Origin: Acanthamoeba sp. SK_2022b
Lineage: Eukaryota; Discosea; Longamoebia; Acanthamoebidae
Assembly: GCA_027943245.1 (NCBI GenBank)
Contig: JANDJZ010001199.1
Span: 1 to 10,373, forward strand
DNA length: 10,373 nt
Direction of reading: 5' to 3'
Part shown: positions 1 through 7,887 of the stretch, in pieces
How the letters are laid out: the number at the start of each line of letters is the position of its first letter
How positions within the stretch are numbered: the first letter of the stretch is position 1
Made by a program: the position numbers and the translations under genes
The notes under the pieces: generated by a model
What the model was told of the DNA's origin: nothing
Database searches by the model: none
Seen by the model: the letters and a program-made list of their open reading frames with translations, nothing else

Positions 1-213
1 GACTGTTTGCAGCCGAAGATCGACGACGATTGCATCCAGCTTGTTCGTTTGGAGGACTGCCTGGGCCTCGGCGACAGATTTTGCAACGGTCGTTTCGACC
101 GAGAATCCCTTGGCCTCTGCGTCCGCATTGTGGAAGGCAGCCTTGTCCTTCCACGCCTCGATATTGCTGTCTTGGTCCTCTACAAGAAGAACCTGCAAAT
201 AGGGTACGGCCAT
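1..213 (-). CDS. Response-regulator receiver domain protein (partial, C-terminus cut by window edge)
   Basis: Seventy-one N-terminal codons are visible; the gene runs off the left edge. The protein opens with a hydrophobic strand and an acidic pair (LLVEDQ; E12, D13), as in CheY-like receivers. It then shows a second strand, DAIVVDLRL, where D65 sits at the phospho-acceptor position. Receivers accept a phosphoryl group from a histidine kinase on this Asp. The acidic pair to acceptor spacing is about 52 residues, longer than in CheY, because the first helix (about residues 14-36, charged) looks extended. The ATG at 213 has a clear GAGGAG ribosome-binding site a few bases upstream. It lies 21 bp after the stop of the two-headed GHKL kinase gene and is surely co-transcribed with it, so it is the likely phosphorylation partner. 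Whether an output domain follows cannot be seen. The receiver call is firm; its role in defence is inferred. Confidence 0.82.
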   Translation of the reverse strand, partial: MAVPYLQVLLVEDQDSNIEAWKDKAAFHNADAEAKGFSVETTVAKSVAEAQAVLQTNKLDAIVVDLRLQTV

Positions 214-234
214 CTTCTTCTCCTCGTTCGGTTG

Positions 235-2429
235 TCAGCTTCTCTGAATTTCTATGACGAAGGTTGTCTGTTCGGCCTCCGGGTCATGAACAACCTTTCC
301 CTTACTGGCCTGCATCGCCTCTCGCGCAATGGCGAGACCCAAGCCGGAGCCTTCTGGTTTCAATGTGAATCCTGGCTTGAACAGGCTCTTTGCGAGAAGC
401 TCGTCTATCCCTGGACCATTGTTCGACAGTGCGATACGAACCCATTTCTTCGAGTAGGTTGTAGTTACTTTAAGCTCGCGGGGTTTGTGTGGACTGGTGC
501 CAAGCCAATGCACCGCGTTGTCAACAATATTGAGTACCGCAGCCATGAGGTCGGCCTCGTACACGGTGACCTTTGGAAGCCCGTCCTGAGAAAATTGGCT
601 GACGCTTATGCCATTTGCGGTGATTGCATCCGCGAATAGAGAGAGACAGCGATCCACGACGACCATCGGATCGAGTACTTTTGGACGGCCGCGCTTGCGG
701 CTCGCCAGTGGATCCAGTGCTCGGAAGAGCTTGGTGAGATTTCCGGCGGACTCGTGAATCGAGCGCGCGTTCTTTTCGAAAGACTCCCGGAAGTGCTCCC
801 CAAATTTGCTTTGCTCAAGCAACCTTGGTGCTCCGTCAGCCAAGCCCTTCGAACGGGTATTGATGTCGCCGAGAAATCGGCGGCCATCATGGAGCACCTG
901 GGAGACAACAAGCCCCAGACTGGATTGAGCCGCCAACTTGTGTTGGTAGGCCTCCAGGTCGTCAAGGGAGTTATTGAGAGCAACGCTCTCCTGCCGGAGA
1001 GCTTTCTGAATCTTGTCCCGATAGCGTGGCGGCAGCGAAGCGATGGCCTTAGCCGTTGCCTGCGTGCAACGGTGCGAAGCCCTCCGGTATCGCCTTCCTG
1101 CTTGCGACTGATACCTACCATCTCTCGGAAATCAACACGCAGCGCTTCCACGCGAGTCATGACATCGGCGATCTGGCGCTTGAGTCGTATAAAGGAGCCG
1201 TTGTGCTCAAGGCCTTCGCGACTGCTTCGTTCGATCAGGCCAGACAGATCCTCGTCGGCAATCCTGACGATGCCCCACAGTTGATTCAACCCCAATTTTT
1301 GCGAGGGATTTTGAACGCGCTTGCTTTCCAGTTCGAGCCAGTCGGACTCCGCATCGCCATATGGCCTGATGCGAAAACCATTCCTATAGATGCCGACGCC
1401 GATATTCTCGTCCAGCACTTTGCGGGCATCAACCCGTCCGATGGAGGACAGTCCCAGTTTCTTGAAAAGGTCGACGACCGCGTCGCCTTCTCGGTCATAT
1501 ATGTTCAACGTGAGATGAACAGGACCGCAGAGCTCTTCGCTGCTGGCGATGTCGGGAGCGGGTACAGTCAGTGCCTGAGTCTGACCGTCGGCACGTTGAT
1601 TGACGAATCTTCCGGAAAACGCTCCCGCGCTATTAAATGAACCTTCCACACGATAGTGGAAAACGTTGCCAAGGGAGAAAGGGCGAATCTCGGTCGCGTC
1701 ATTGGCGCCGTTTCCTTCAACGTCTGATTCTGCTGAACCAAAGATGCCCGAGATTAATGATTGACCATCAAATCCATGCCCCGACACAGTAAATCCGGTC
1801 AGATCAAGAAATATCTTGAAGCCACTTTCCTTTGCATTCTGAGGTGAGGCTAAGCGCCTGAGCTCGCGAATGAGTAACTCGAGTTGCTCCTTGGTCCATG
1901 GGTCTCTGAGTTCGGATATCTCCAGTGTTACTCCGGGCACCTCTCCTCGAAACCCTGTTCTCGTTGTCACCTCTATGTCGACCTCATCGAGGTATTCGCT
2001 CGTCTCGAAGTCGCGCCAGTCGATGGAGATCTCGCTGACCTCAAGCAACTTGCCCGGCTTCTTGCTTGCGCATTTGAGGTGAAGAAGTCTGCCGAGTCGG
2101 GCGGTCGCAAATCTTCCGACACCTTTGGCACCCAGAAGCCTTCGCTTTCCCGGGCTGGTTTGCCGTTCCAGCTTGTCGGTCGTTGCTGGTTCAAACCACT
2201 TGCCAATCAAGTCCTGTGCCGACATTCCATGCCCCGTGTCTGCGACAACGATCTTTCCGGGTTCTCTGCCACTCTGGATCGAGCGAGGCGGAGTGATGGA
2301 AATCCTGACCGCAGCTGAATCAGCGTCATACGCATTCTTCACCAGCTCGATCAGCGCAGCTTCTGGGCCGCTGATGAGCTGATCGCCAATTGTTCTGACA
2401 ATTCTTGCCCTTGGACGGAGCTTGGCCAC
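235..2429 (-). pseudogene. Two-headed GHKL ATPase / sensor histidine kinase-like protein, frameshifted near 1050-1110
   Basis: A protein of about 730 residues is encoded in two frames. The 5' part starts at GTG 2429, with an AAGGAGG Shine-Dalgarno nearby. It carries an Hsp90/MutL/MORC-like ATPase fold: ELVKNAYDAD (E28-N32-D36), DTGHGM (64-69) and GAKGVGRFA (100-108). The 3' part, ending at TGA 235, is a histidine-kinase-like core. Its H-box-like segment is VLHDGRRFL, followed by an N box (NIVDNAVHW), a G1-like box SNNGPGI, an F-box-like FKPGF and a G2 box GSGLGLAIA. No stop lies between the parts, but the frame changes by -1 (equivalently +2) around 1050-1110. Upstream reads in-frame to about GGLRTV, and downstream resumes at about QATAKAIASLPPRYR. 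The G1 Asp is replaced by Asn in the C-terminal module. It is followed closely by a receiver gene, suggesting a two-component-like relay. The break may be genuine decay, a sequencing error or, less likely, recoding. Confidence 0.8.
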
Positions 2430-2604
2430 ACTCTCCTCCTTATGCGGTCGATTTGTTCATGAGTTGGAGCAGAGATTGCTTCTGCTTGTTACATACTGTT
2501 ATATCACGGGTGGTTAGGTGCTTCGATGTGACCCTGTCCAAAGTTTCCGTACCGTTCGGTAACAGAACGACCGCCATGACTCACGCCAGACTCGGTTTAG
2601 AGGA
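2430..2604. promoter_or_regulatory. Intergenic control region upstream of the GHKL kinase/receiver pair
   Basis: These 175 bp without a gene separate the PD-(D/E)XK stop from the GHKL kinase start, in contrast to the overlaps elsewhere in the minus-strand block. Reading the minus strand, a TATAAC hexamer (2503-2498) makes a fair -10 box. A poor -35 (TCGAAG, 2526-2521) lies 17 bp before it, and the AAGGAGG ribosome site sits just before GTG 2429. A 12-bp inverted repeat, TACCG-TT-CGGTA (2550-2561), lies just upstream and overlaps a second small dyad, CGTTC/GAACG (2553-2569). No T-run follows either repeat, so they do not look like an intrinsic terminator and could be an operator. The region suggests the kinase/receiver pair can be transcribed separately from the restriction operon. 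The promoter assignment is by eye and weak. Confidence 0.35.
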
Positions 2605-3558
2605 TCAGGCGGTCAGAAGTACTTCCCGTACTTCGGAGACATCGAGCGATGGTAGGCTTCCGACGTTGATGCTGTACTTGATACCGGTCACACTGGGTGG
2701 CGGCATGTAGTCATCGGGGAGTCTGGGGAAGTTGCCGGCGACCTCGAAGACATGAACATCGCGGAATGTGAACCGGAGGAGGGCTCCGGTCTGTCGCAAG
2801 CCCTCATGCCAGCCGAGCTGAGTCAGGCGTGAATCGAAGACGTCGAGCGCATGCCCGTCGGATTCCAGTTTTTCCCGAATTTCATCGACGCGGTCTGCCA
2901 GCGTTTCGTCGCCTCCCAGACTTCGCTCCAGCATGACGCTGACAAACAGGAGACGTTTGTTGGCAGGTGCCTTCAACTGATCGAGGCGGGAGATCTCATG
3001 CTTTGGCTCCGAGCGTGTCGTGGTTTTTACTTCGATATGAACACCCTGGCCGACGAAATCATGACGTTCGCTTTCGGGGCCGCTCCAGAGGTGGCTGACG
3101 CGCGGGCCGAGGGTCGGGAGCAACACATTGGACAGCACCCAGAGTTCTCCGAAAAGACCGATCTGCTCTGCCGTGCTGAGGTCAGGTGCAAGCGGGCGCA
3201 ATGCCGCGCGCATCTCGTCGATGATCCGTTCAACCGAGATAGCAGGATCGCGGCCCTCGATGCGGATGGCGTAGAGGACCTTGTTGGCTACTAGCGTAAG
3301 CAGCTCTTCATGGTGACTGCGAGCGGAGACATCCAGCCAGGTCTGTCCGCCTTCAAGGATGCGGACCTGAAGGCTCTGCAGGTCCGGCGGCAGGTTTTGT
3401 GGGGCAACATCGATTGCCAGCAGCAGGTGCAGCCGTCCTTCGACTGACACTCCGATGAGCGCAGCTTCCAAGTCTTCTGCCGCCTGCTCGTAGATGTCCT
3501 CATGTGGAAGTCGCTGCTCGCGCAGGCTTGCCCAACGGGCCTGTGTGATCTCAACCAT
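2605..3558 (-). CDS. PD-(D/E)XK nuclease-family protein, DUF4420 type
   Basis: This 317-residue protein has the length and layout of the DUF4420 family, predicted PD-(D/E)XK nucleases found in restriction-type islands. The nuclease core is visible: GLFGELWVL with E138, then HDF with D167, then IEVKTT with E176 and K178, giving the D-X8-E-X-K spacing. The preceding 130 residues are alpha/beta and unassigned. The tail (about residues 260-317) contains a strand-rich segment ending near the stop. The ATG at 3558 overlaps the Z1 gene's stop by 8 nt (ATGGTTGA), which argues for translational coupling. A GTG at 3570 would add four residues but has no better ribosome site. The protein is probably the DNA-cleaving subunit working with the Z1 helicase and MORC ATPase. 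The family is recognised with good confidence; its activity and target are inferred. Confidence 0.85.
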   Translation of the reverse strand: MVEITQARWASLREQRLPHEDIYEQAAEDLEAALIGVSVEGRLHLLLAIDVAPQNLPPDLQSLQVRILEGGQTWLDVSARSHHEELLTLVANKVLYAIRIEGRDPAISVERIIDEMRAALRPLAPDLSTAEQIGLFGELWVLSNVLLPTLGPRVSHLWSGPESERHDFVGQGVHIEVKTTTRSEPKHEISRLDQLKAPANKRLLFVSVMLERSLGGDETLADRVDEIREKLESDGHALDVFDSRLTQLGWHEGLRQTGALLRFTFRDVHVFEVAGNFPRLPDDYMPPPSVTGIKYSINVGSLPSLDVSEVREVLLTA

Positions 3559-5869
3559 GGCGGATCCCACGGTTCACGACAAACCGTTGCTCGCCATCCG
3601 TGGTGCGGGGCAGCGACAGCGCGAGGCCCAGCACGGCCTGTGTCGGCGCGCGGAGCGGTTCGGGATCGAGGGGGTAGAGCAGGAGCAGGCCCTGCTGCGC
3701 AGGTCGATCTTCACGCATTGCGCGGGCATTGAAGCCAGAGGCAGCGCGGTAGTTTTCCGGCCCGCCATGCAGGTCAACACCCTCGTGACGAGGATCGATA
3801 AGGATTCCGATCGATTCGTTGGTTTGCAACGAACGTCGTACAAGGCCGAACGGCCTCCCACCCAGCAGAACTTTGCGTTCCCGCTGTGGGTTAGCTACGA
3901 ACACAGTCCAGTTCGTCAGTTCTCCCTTTTCAGCGCGTTCCAGGATCCAGTTGGCAATTTCGGCTCCCTGGAATGCAATGCTGTTCGGGTGCCCCTCATA
4001 ACGCTGCAGGAACAGTGCGATGTCCTCGGGCGGCACATCGTGTGCGATGGAGCCGCCGTGTGCATCCTGTGTCGGGGGATGTTGTCGCAGCAGGGCGGAC
4101 GCCAAGTCAACGTTCCGCTCCAGCATTTCCCTGTCCTGCATGGGAAACAAAATGGTCTGCGGGTTTTCGCCAGACCATGACCGTGCATCATCTGTCTGCA
4201 TCCGGCTCTTGTTTTTGCTGGTTAACAGGAGCTTTGAATGGGCGCGCATCCGGATGGCCATCTGGTCTGGCCTGCGGCTTGCCTTGTTCAGTGCGGTGAT
4301 GGAGTCGCGCAGGGATTCCTCAACCAGCGCCAGCTCGACAAACCACTGAGCAATGCCCTCGGTTGTCCAGATGCGGATCAGGTCTTCGTAGCCTGTCCTG
4401 AAACCATACCAGCGGGCCATCTGAAGCAGCGCGTCCGCCAGCGTTGTGGTGCGCAGGAAGTAGGAGATCGTCAGTCCCTCAAGCGTCAGACCGCGCGACA
4501 GCCGATTGCCGCCCACTGCAACGAGCTGGCGCCCGGGCTTGGCCTCGTACTCCAGTTCGTCGCCCGTCGTGCTGTTGAGTACGACGACGACCAGACGGGC
4601 CAGGTTTGTCACTGCTTCTTCCAGGAGATCCTCTTCGCTGCAGGGCAGATTGACCGGTCCCAGTCCTGCGAGCGTTGACCGGAACATCTGTTTGAGCACA
4701 CCGGGTTCGGCACTCTCATGATGGAACCAGTTTCGGATCTGCTCCTCGATCGCTTCACCAATGCGCAACTGGTCCTGCTGGAACTGAGATACGTGCACCA
4801 GCATCGTGTTCGGCTTGCCCGATTGTCCGCGCAGCAACCTGACGGCGCCGACCAGCGCAAACGTCAAAATGGCATCGGCTAGCGACTGAGGCAGATCCAG
4901 CGGAGCTTGGACAACGATCGCCTCGCCTCTTTTGCGCTGCTTCGACTTCAGAGCTTTCACATCCGCCGGGTCTACGGGGCGCAGTATGTCTCGACCCTGC
5001 GCACTGATGCCGAAAAGCTCCTCCGTCCCTGTGTAGCCGTCCGGCCGCGGAAGCTGCACGACGAAGTCCTTGGGGAACAGGTCTTCGCCGACTTGGTGGT
5101 CACTGGCGTCAGGGTCAATGAGGATGTTGGCGAATGGCGTTGCCGTGTATGCGATATATGTGGCCCGTGGAATCTTTCTGAGAATATCGCGAATCAGGGC
5201 GTTGGTTAGTGACGGGGCCGTGTCGTCATCCGGCTCGGCGTCCGTGTCAATGCTGGGGTCGCGTCGATTTCCGCGCGTGTTGATGGAAGCCTGATCGGCT
5301 TCGTCATCGATGAGAAGAACCGGTACGTCGGCGAGTCGGCCTTCGAGTTTGCCGAACCACTGGTTAAGCCGCTTCAGGATCGGCGTGATTTTCTTGGCGA
5401 CAATCAGAACGGTACCGGTCGATGCAAATCCGTCAGCTATTTCCGGTTCACGAAAATCTGAAGTCTCATCGGTCAGCGTGATCCAGTCGACGCCAGTCCT
5501 GGTCAGCTCCAGATCCAGGCGTTTCTGCGTCTGGTTCCGCAGCGAATCGTGGATGCCGGAAAGAACGATGATCAGGCGATAACCGACATCGGCCGCGCGC
5601 GCTGCCACAGCTGTGAAGTTGGCTGTCTTGCCGGACTGGACATAGCCGACCACCAGCCCGCGGCACTGGAATTCTGGCCGAGCGATCGGCGTGGTCTTTG
5701 AGATGATCCGCAATGACTCTTCCGCGACCGAAGCAATCTGGTGCGGTTTCCATTTGGGCTGGGACCGCAGACAGGCTTCATGTCGGGACCAGTTGGTCCA
5801 GACGGTTCCGTCAGTCCACAGGGCGAGCCTGGGCTTCAGTGTGAGGGGATACGGAAGCCGGGCCTGCAT
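3551..5869 (-). CDS. Z1-domain superfamily II helicase-like ATPase
   Basis: This 772-residue protein shows the full helicase motif set of Z1 proteins. Walker A is GYVQSGKT (75-82). Walker B is LLIDDEAD (185-192), followed by a motif III-like YTATPFAN (241-248). A motif V region is GGNRLSRGLT (453-462), and a motif VI-like QMARWYGFR (483-491) carries the arginine finger. Z1 proteins are predicted DNA translocases or helicases that occur with MORC-like ATPases, methylases and nucleases in restriction systems. The ATG at 5869 shares one base with the MORC gene's stop (TGATG). The open frame runs upstream to 6046, but those codons lie out of frame inside the MORC gene and look non-native. The 3' end overlaps the PD-(D/E)XK gene by 8 nt. 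All motifs are intact, so this component should be functional. Residues beyond about 570 are not assigned to a known domain. Confidence 0.9.
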   Translation of the reverse strand: MQARLPYPLTLKPRLALWTDGTVWTNWSRHEACLRSQPKWKPHQIASVAEESLRIISKTTPIARPEFQCRGLVVGYVQSGKTANFTAVAARAADVGYRLIIVLSGIHDSLRNQTQKRLDLELTRTGVDWITLTDETSDFREPEIADGFASTGTVLIVAKKITPILKRLNQWFGKLEGRLADVPVLLIDDEADQASINTRGNRRDPSIDTDAEPDDDTAPSLTNALIRDILRKIPRATYIAYTATPFANILIDPDASDHQVGEDLFPKDFVVQLPRPDGYTGTEELFGISAQGRDILRPVDPADVKALKSKQRKRGEAIVVQAPLDLPQSLADAILTFALVGAVRLLRGQSGKPNTMLVHVSQFQQDQLRIGEAIEEQIRNWFHHESAEPGVLKQMFRSTLAGLGPVNLPCSEEDLLEEAVTNLARLVVVVLNSTTGDELEYEAKPGRQLVAVGGNRLSRGLTLEGLTISYFLRTTTLADALLQMARWYGFRTGYEDLIRIWTTEGIAQWFVELALVEESLRDSITALNKASRRPDQMAIRMRAHSKLLLTSKNKSRMQTDDARSWSGENPQTILFPMQDREMLERNVDLASALLRQHPPTQDAHGGSIAHDVPPEDIALFLQRYEGHPNSIAFQGAEIANWILERAEKGELTNWTVFVANPQRERKVLLGGRPFGLVRRSLQTNESIGILIDPRHEGVDLHGGPENYRAASGFNARAMREDRPAQQGLLLLYPLDPEPLRAPTQAVLGLALSLPRTTDGEQRFVVNRGIRHG

Positions 5870-7887
5870 CAAGCCTTGTCCGTCAGTTGGTCGGGGACAC
5901 CGGCTGACTCCAGTGCGCGAAGGAATTCGGAGAGGGCAGTCTTGGCCTCGGCATCCTTGTCGATGCGCTGCACGAGCGTCACCAGCGTCGGCATAAGCGG
6001 GGAGACCTCGACTTCTTCCCCCTTGAATCCGGTTTTGCGTTGCCATGGCTTGTCGCCGCTGCTGACAAGTCGGATTGCAGTCCTGTCTTTCTTCGCTGCG
6101 GGGGCAGGAGCAGGAGCCGTCACTGGGGAGCCTCCCGCTGCTGTCGTTGGCTGTACGAAGCCGCTTGGCGCTGGCGTGCCTGTCGGCGACTCAGTCTTGC
6201 CGCCTCCTTTCGGTGCCGGCGCAGGTTTTTCCTTCTTGTTGTACCGGAGGCGGGCTGCTGCACGAGGACTTTTGATCAGGTCTTCGAGAGGCTTGATGAT
6301 CGCAAAGGGAAGGCGTATGAGCTGCTTGCTGATATCTACCTGCAACTGCTCGTCTGCCAGCCTGTCGAAGTCGACTGCGACACGAATGAGTTTGGTGTGC
6401 TCATCCTTGGCGAAGATATCTTCCCAGCCACCCCATTTAATGAGGCGGTCAAGTCGGTAGAAGTACAGGCCCTGGGCATCGTTAGCACGGCCATTCAGGG
6501 TGTGGCGGTCACGTTCCACGCGTTGTTCCAGAGGCGGCAGATCCTTGATGTACTCGTCGAACTCTGCCTCGTTTGGCGTGACGTACGCACGAACATAGAG
6601 AGCCGCCGTCTTGTCCGAAGCAGAGCCTGGTAGCTCGATGCGATGCTGGTCGTACTCCTTCGTAAGCGGGTGCCCCATGGGGTTGTTGGCGCGCAGGACG
6701 TCACCGTTCAGCCGAATGACGATCTTCTCGCGCCCGCGAGCCTTGCCTTCAAGGTACCGGTGGAAGACAAGTTCGAGGTGTGACCTGATGGCTGCGAGCT
6801 CTTGCGCATAAGGGGAGCCTGCCTTGCCCCTGGAAGGCTCCATTGAGGGGCGCATCTGCGTGAGCAGCACGGCTGTACCCGAGTCGCCGATGTCTACTGC
6901 CGAGGCATGCTGGGGAGCTGCCGGGTCGTTCAGGAGCGACCAGCGGCGCGTCTTGGCGAGATGTTCCTTGTCCCAGGTGAGGGTCGTGGTCTCGTTTCCT
7001 GCGGCTTTCGACACCACCGTCAATCGATCGGCCTGAGACCAAGCCGCGCCCTTCAGCCCGTAGCCGAACTTGCCCAGGTCGCCGTCGTCGTATTCACGCT
7101 GGTGTCCGATCTTCATAGCGTCGCGCAGACCCGCTGGAGTCATCCCCGTACCGTCGTCGCGAATACACATCCACCGGCCACCCACATTGGGATTCGGGAA
7201 GGTGATGTCGATCTCTCGCGCGCCATGCGACAGGCTGTTGTCCACCAGATCGGCCACGGCGCTGGGCAGACTGTGGCCGGCACGCGCCAGGATCTTGAAA
7301 AGGCCAAGTGGGTCCGGTGCGGCGTCGTCGTCGACGCGATTGTTGTCGTTTTCTTTTTGTGGCGTAACGGACACTGTTTCTCCCTCCTTGAATAGCTGCG
7401 GGAACTGATCCGAAAGCACGGACTGGCAGTGCAGGCCTTCATCACCGTACAACGCGATCATTGCGGACTTGCCGAGCCGAGCACTTTCGCCATGGCCGAG
7501 AATCGAGGAATAAGCAGGGTGGTCTGCGGGTATGACAGCCCACGATGCACTGGCCGGCGTGGTCGAGGCGTCGACGACCATTGCAAACAGAACCCCAGGG
7601 TCCACAAATCTGTAGAAAGGGCTCGTCGGGCAGTCGCCTTCGAACCTCCAGTTTCGGTTCTGGCGCTTCAGCCAGGATGCAACCTCCACGACGGTGTGTT
7701 CGTCTTCCAGGCGTCGGCAGTTGATAGCAATGGTGTCCTGGTCTTCGGCAGAGGGAAAGACTTTGTCTACGACATTCCAGTCGAAGTTGATTGCGCGCTG
7801 CTTGGCGCGTTCCTTCCCCTGACGGCGGTACTCATGAAACATGCCGAGTTCGGAAGGTTTCAGCAGTCGGAGGATGGTGAACTTCAC
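5869..7887 (-). CDS. MORC/MutL-like GHKL ATPase with unrecognised N-terminal module
   Basis: This 672-residue protein centres on a GHKL ATPase: SAVADLVDNS (209-218, Mg-binding Asn N217), DDGTGM (244-249), DLGKFGYGLKGAA (270-282) and an SGTAV segment near 336-340. An S5-like region probably follows. Residues 555-600 form a Pro/Ala/Gly-rich linker before a short C-terminal helical segment (about 625-665). Residues 1-170 precede the ATPase and match no family I can name. MORC-like ATPases clamp on DNA in an ATP-dependent way and, in prokaryotes, are linked to restriction-modification loci. The GTG at 7887 overlaps the methyltransferase stop by 4 nt (GTGA), with GGGAGCG upstream. A second in-frame GTG at 7374, behind a perfect AAGGAGG, could start a 501-residue form consisting of the ATPase alone. 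The Z1 gene begins at the last base of this gene. Confidence 0.85.
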   Translation of the reverse strand: MKFTILRLLKPSELGMFHEYRRQGKERAKQRAINFDWNVVDKVFPSAEDQDTIAINCRRLEDEHTVVEVASWLKRQNRNWRFEGDCPTSPFYRFVDPGVLFAMVVDASTTPASASWAVIPADHPAYSSILGHGESARLGKSAMIALYGDEGLHCQSVLSDQFPQLFKEGETVSVTPQKENDNNRVDDDAAPDPLGLFKILARAGHSLPSAVADLVDNSLSHGAREIDITFPNPNVGGRWMCIRDDGTGMTPAGLRDAMKIGHQREYDDGDLGKFGYGLKGAAWSQADRLTVVSKAAGNETTTLTWDKEHLAKTRRWSLLNDPAAPQHASAVDIGDSGTAVLLTQMRPSMEPSRGKAGSPYAQELAAIRSHLELVFHRYLEGKARGREKIVIRLNGDVLRANNPMGHPLTKEYDQHRIELPGSASDKTAALYVRAYVTPNEAEFDEYIKDLPPLEQRVERDRHTLNGRANDAQGLYFYRLDRLIKWGGWEDIFAKDEHTKLIRVAVDFDRLADEQLQVDISKQLIRLPFAIIKPLEDLIKSPRAAARLRYNKKEKPAPAPKGGGKTESPTGTPAPSGFVQPTTAAGGSPVTAPAPAPAAKKDRTAIRLVSSGDKPWQRKTGFKGEEVEVSPLMPTLVTLVQRIDKDAEAKTALSEFLRALESAGVPDQLTDKA
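7372..7389 (-). promoter_or_regulatory. Strong internal Shine-Dalgarno and GTG start within the MORC-like gene
   Basis: On the minus strand AAGGAGG (7389-7383) is followed after 8 nt by GTG (7374-7372), in frame with the MORC-like protein at residue 172. This is as strong a ribosome site as any other in the window. It lies exactly at the junction between the unrecognised N-terminal module and the GHKL ATPase. Initiation here would give a 501-residue ATPase without the first 171 residues. It may mark a gene fusion point or a second product. Chance occurrence at a Lys-Glu-Gly codon run is possible, because AAG GAG GGA also encodes the protein in frame. Confidence 0.45.

Noticed and set aside
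2550..2561. Inverted repeat as an intrinsic terminator after the nuclease gene
   Set aside because: The stem is only 5 bp with a 2-nt loop and no U-tract follows on either strand.
3494..4180. 228-codon open frame on the + strand
   Set aside because: It lies antisense within the 3' part of the Z1 gene, has no recognisable domain and no ribosome site, and is explained by codon bias of the opposite strand.
5870..6046. Upstream extension of the Z1 frame inside the MORC gene
   Set aside because: These 59 codons overlap coding sequence for the MORC C-terminus and look non-native; ATG 5869 with a TGATG overlap is the natural start.
5741..6460. 239-codon open frame on the + strand
   Set aside because: Antisense to the MORC gene end and Z1 start. 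Its serine- and arginine-rich translation is typical of shadow frames.
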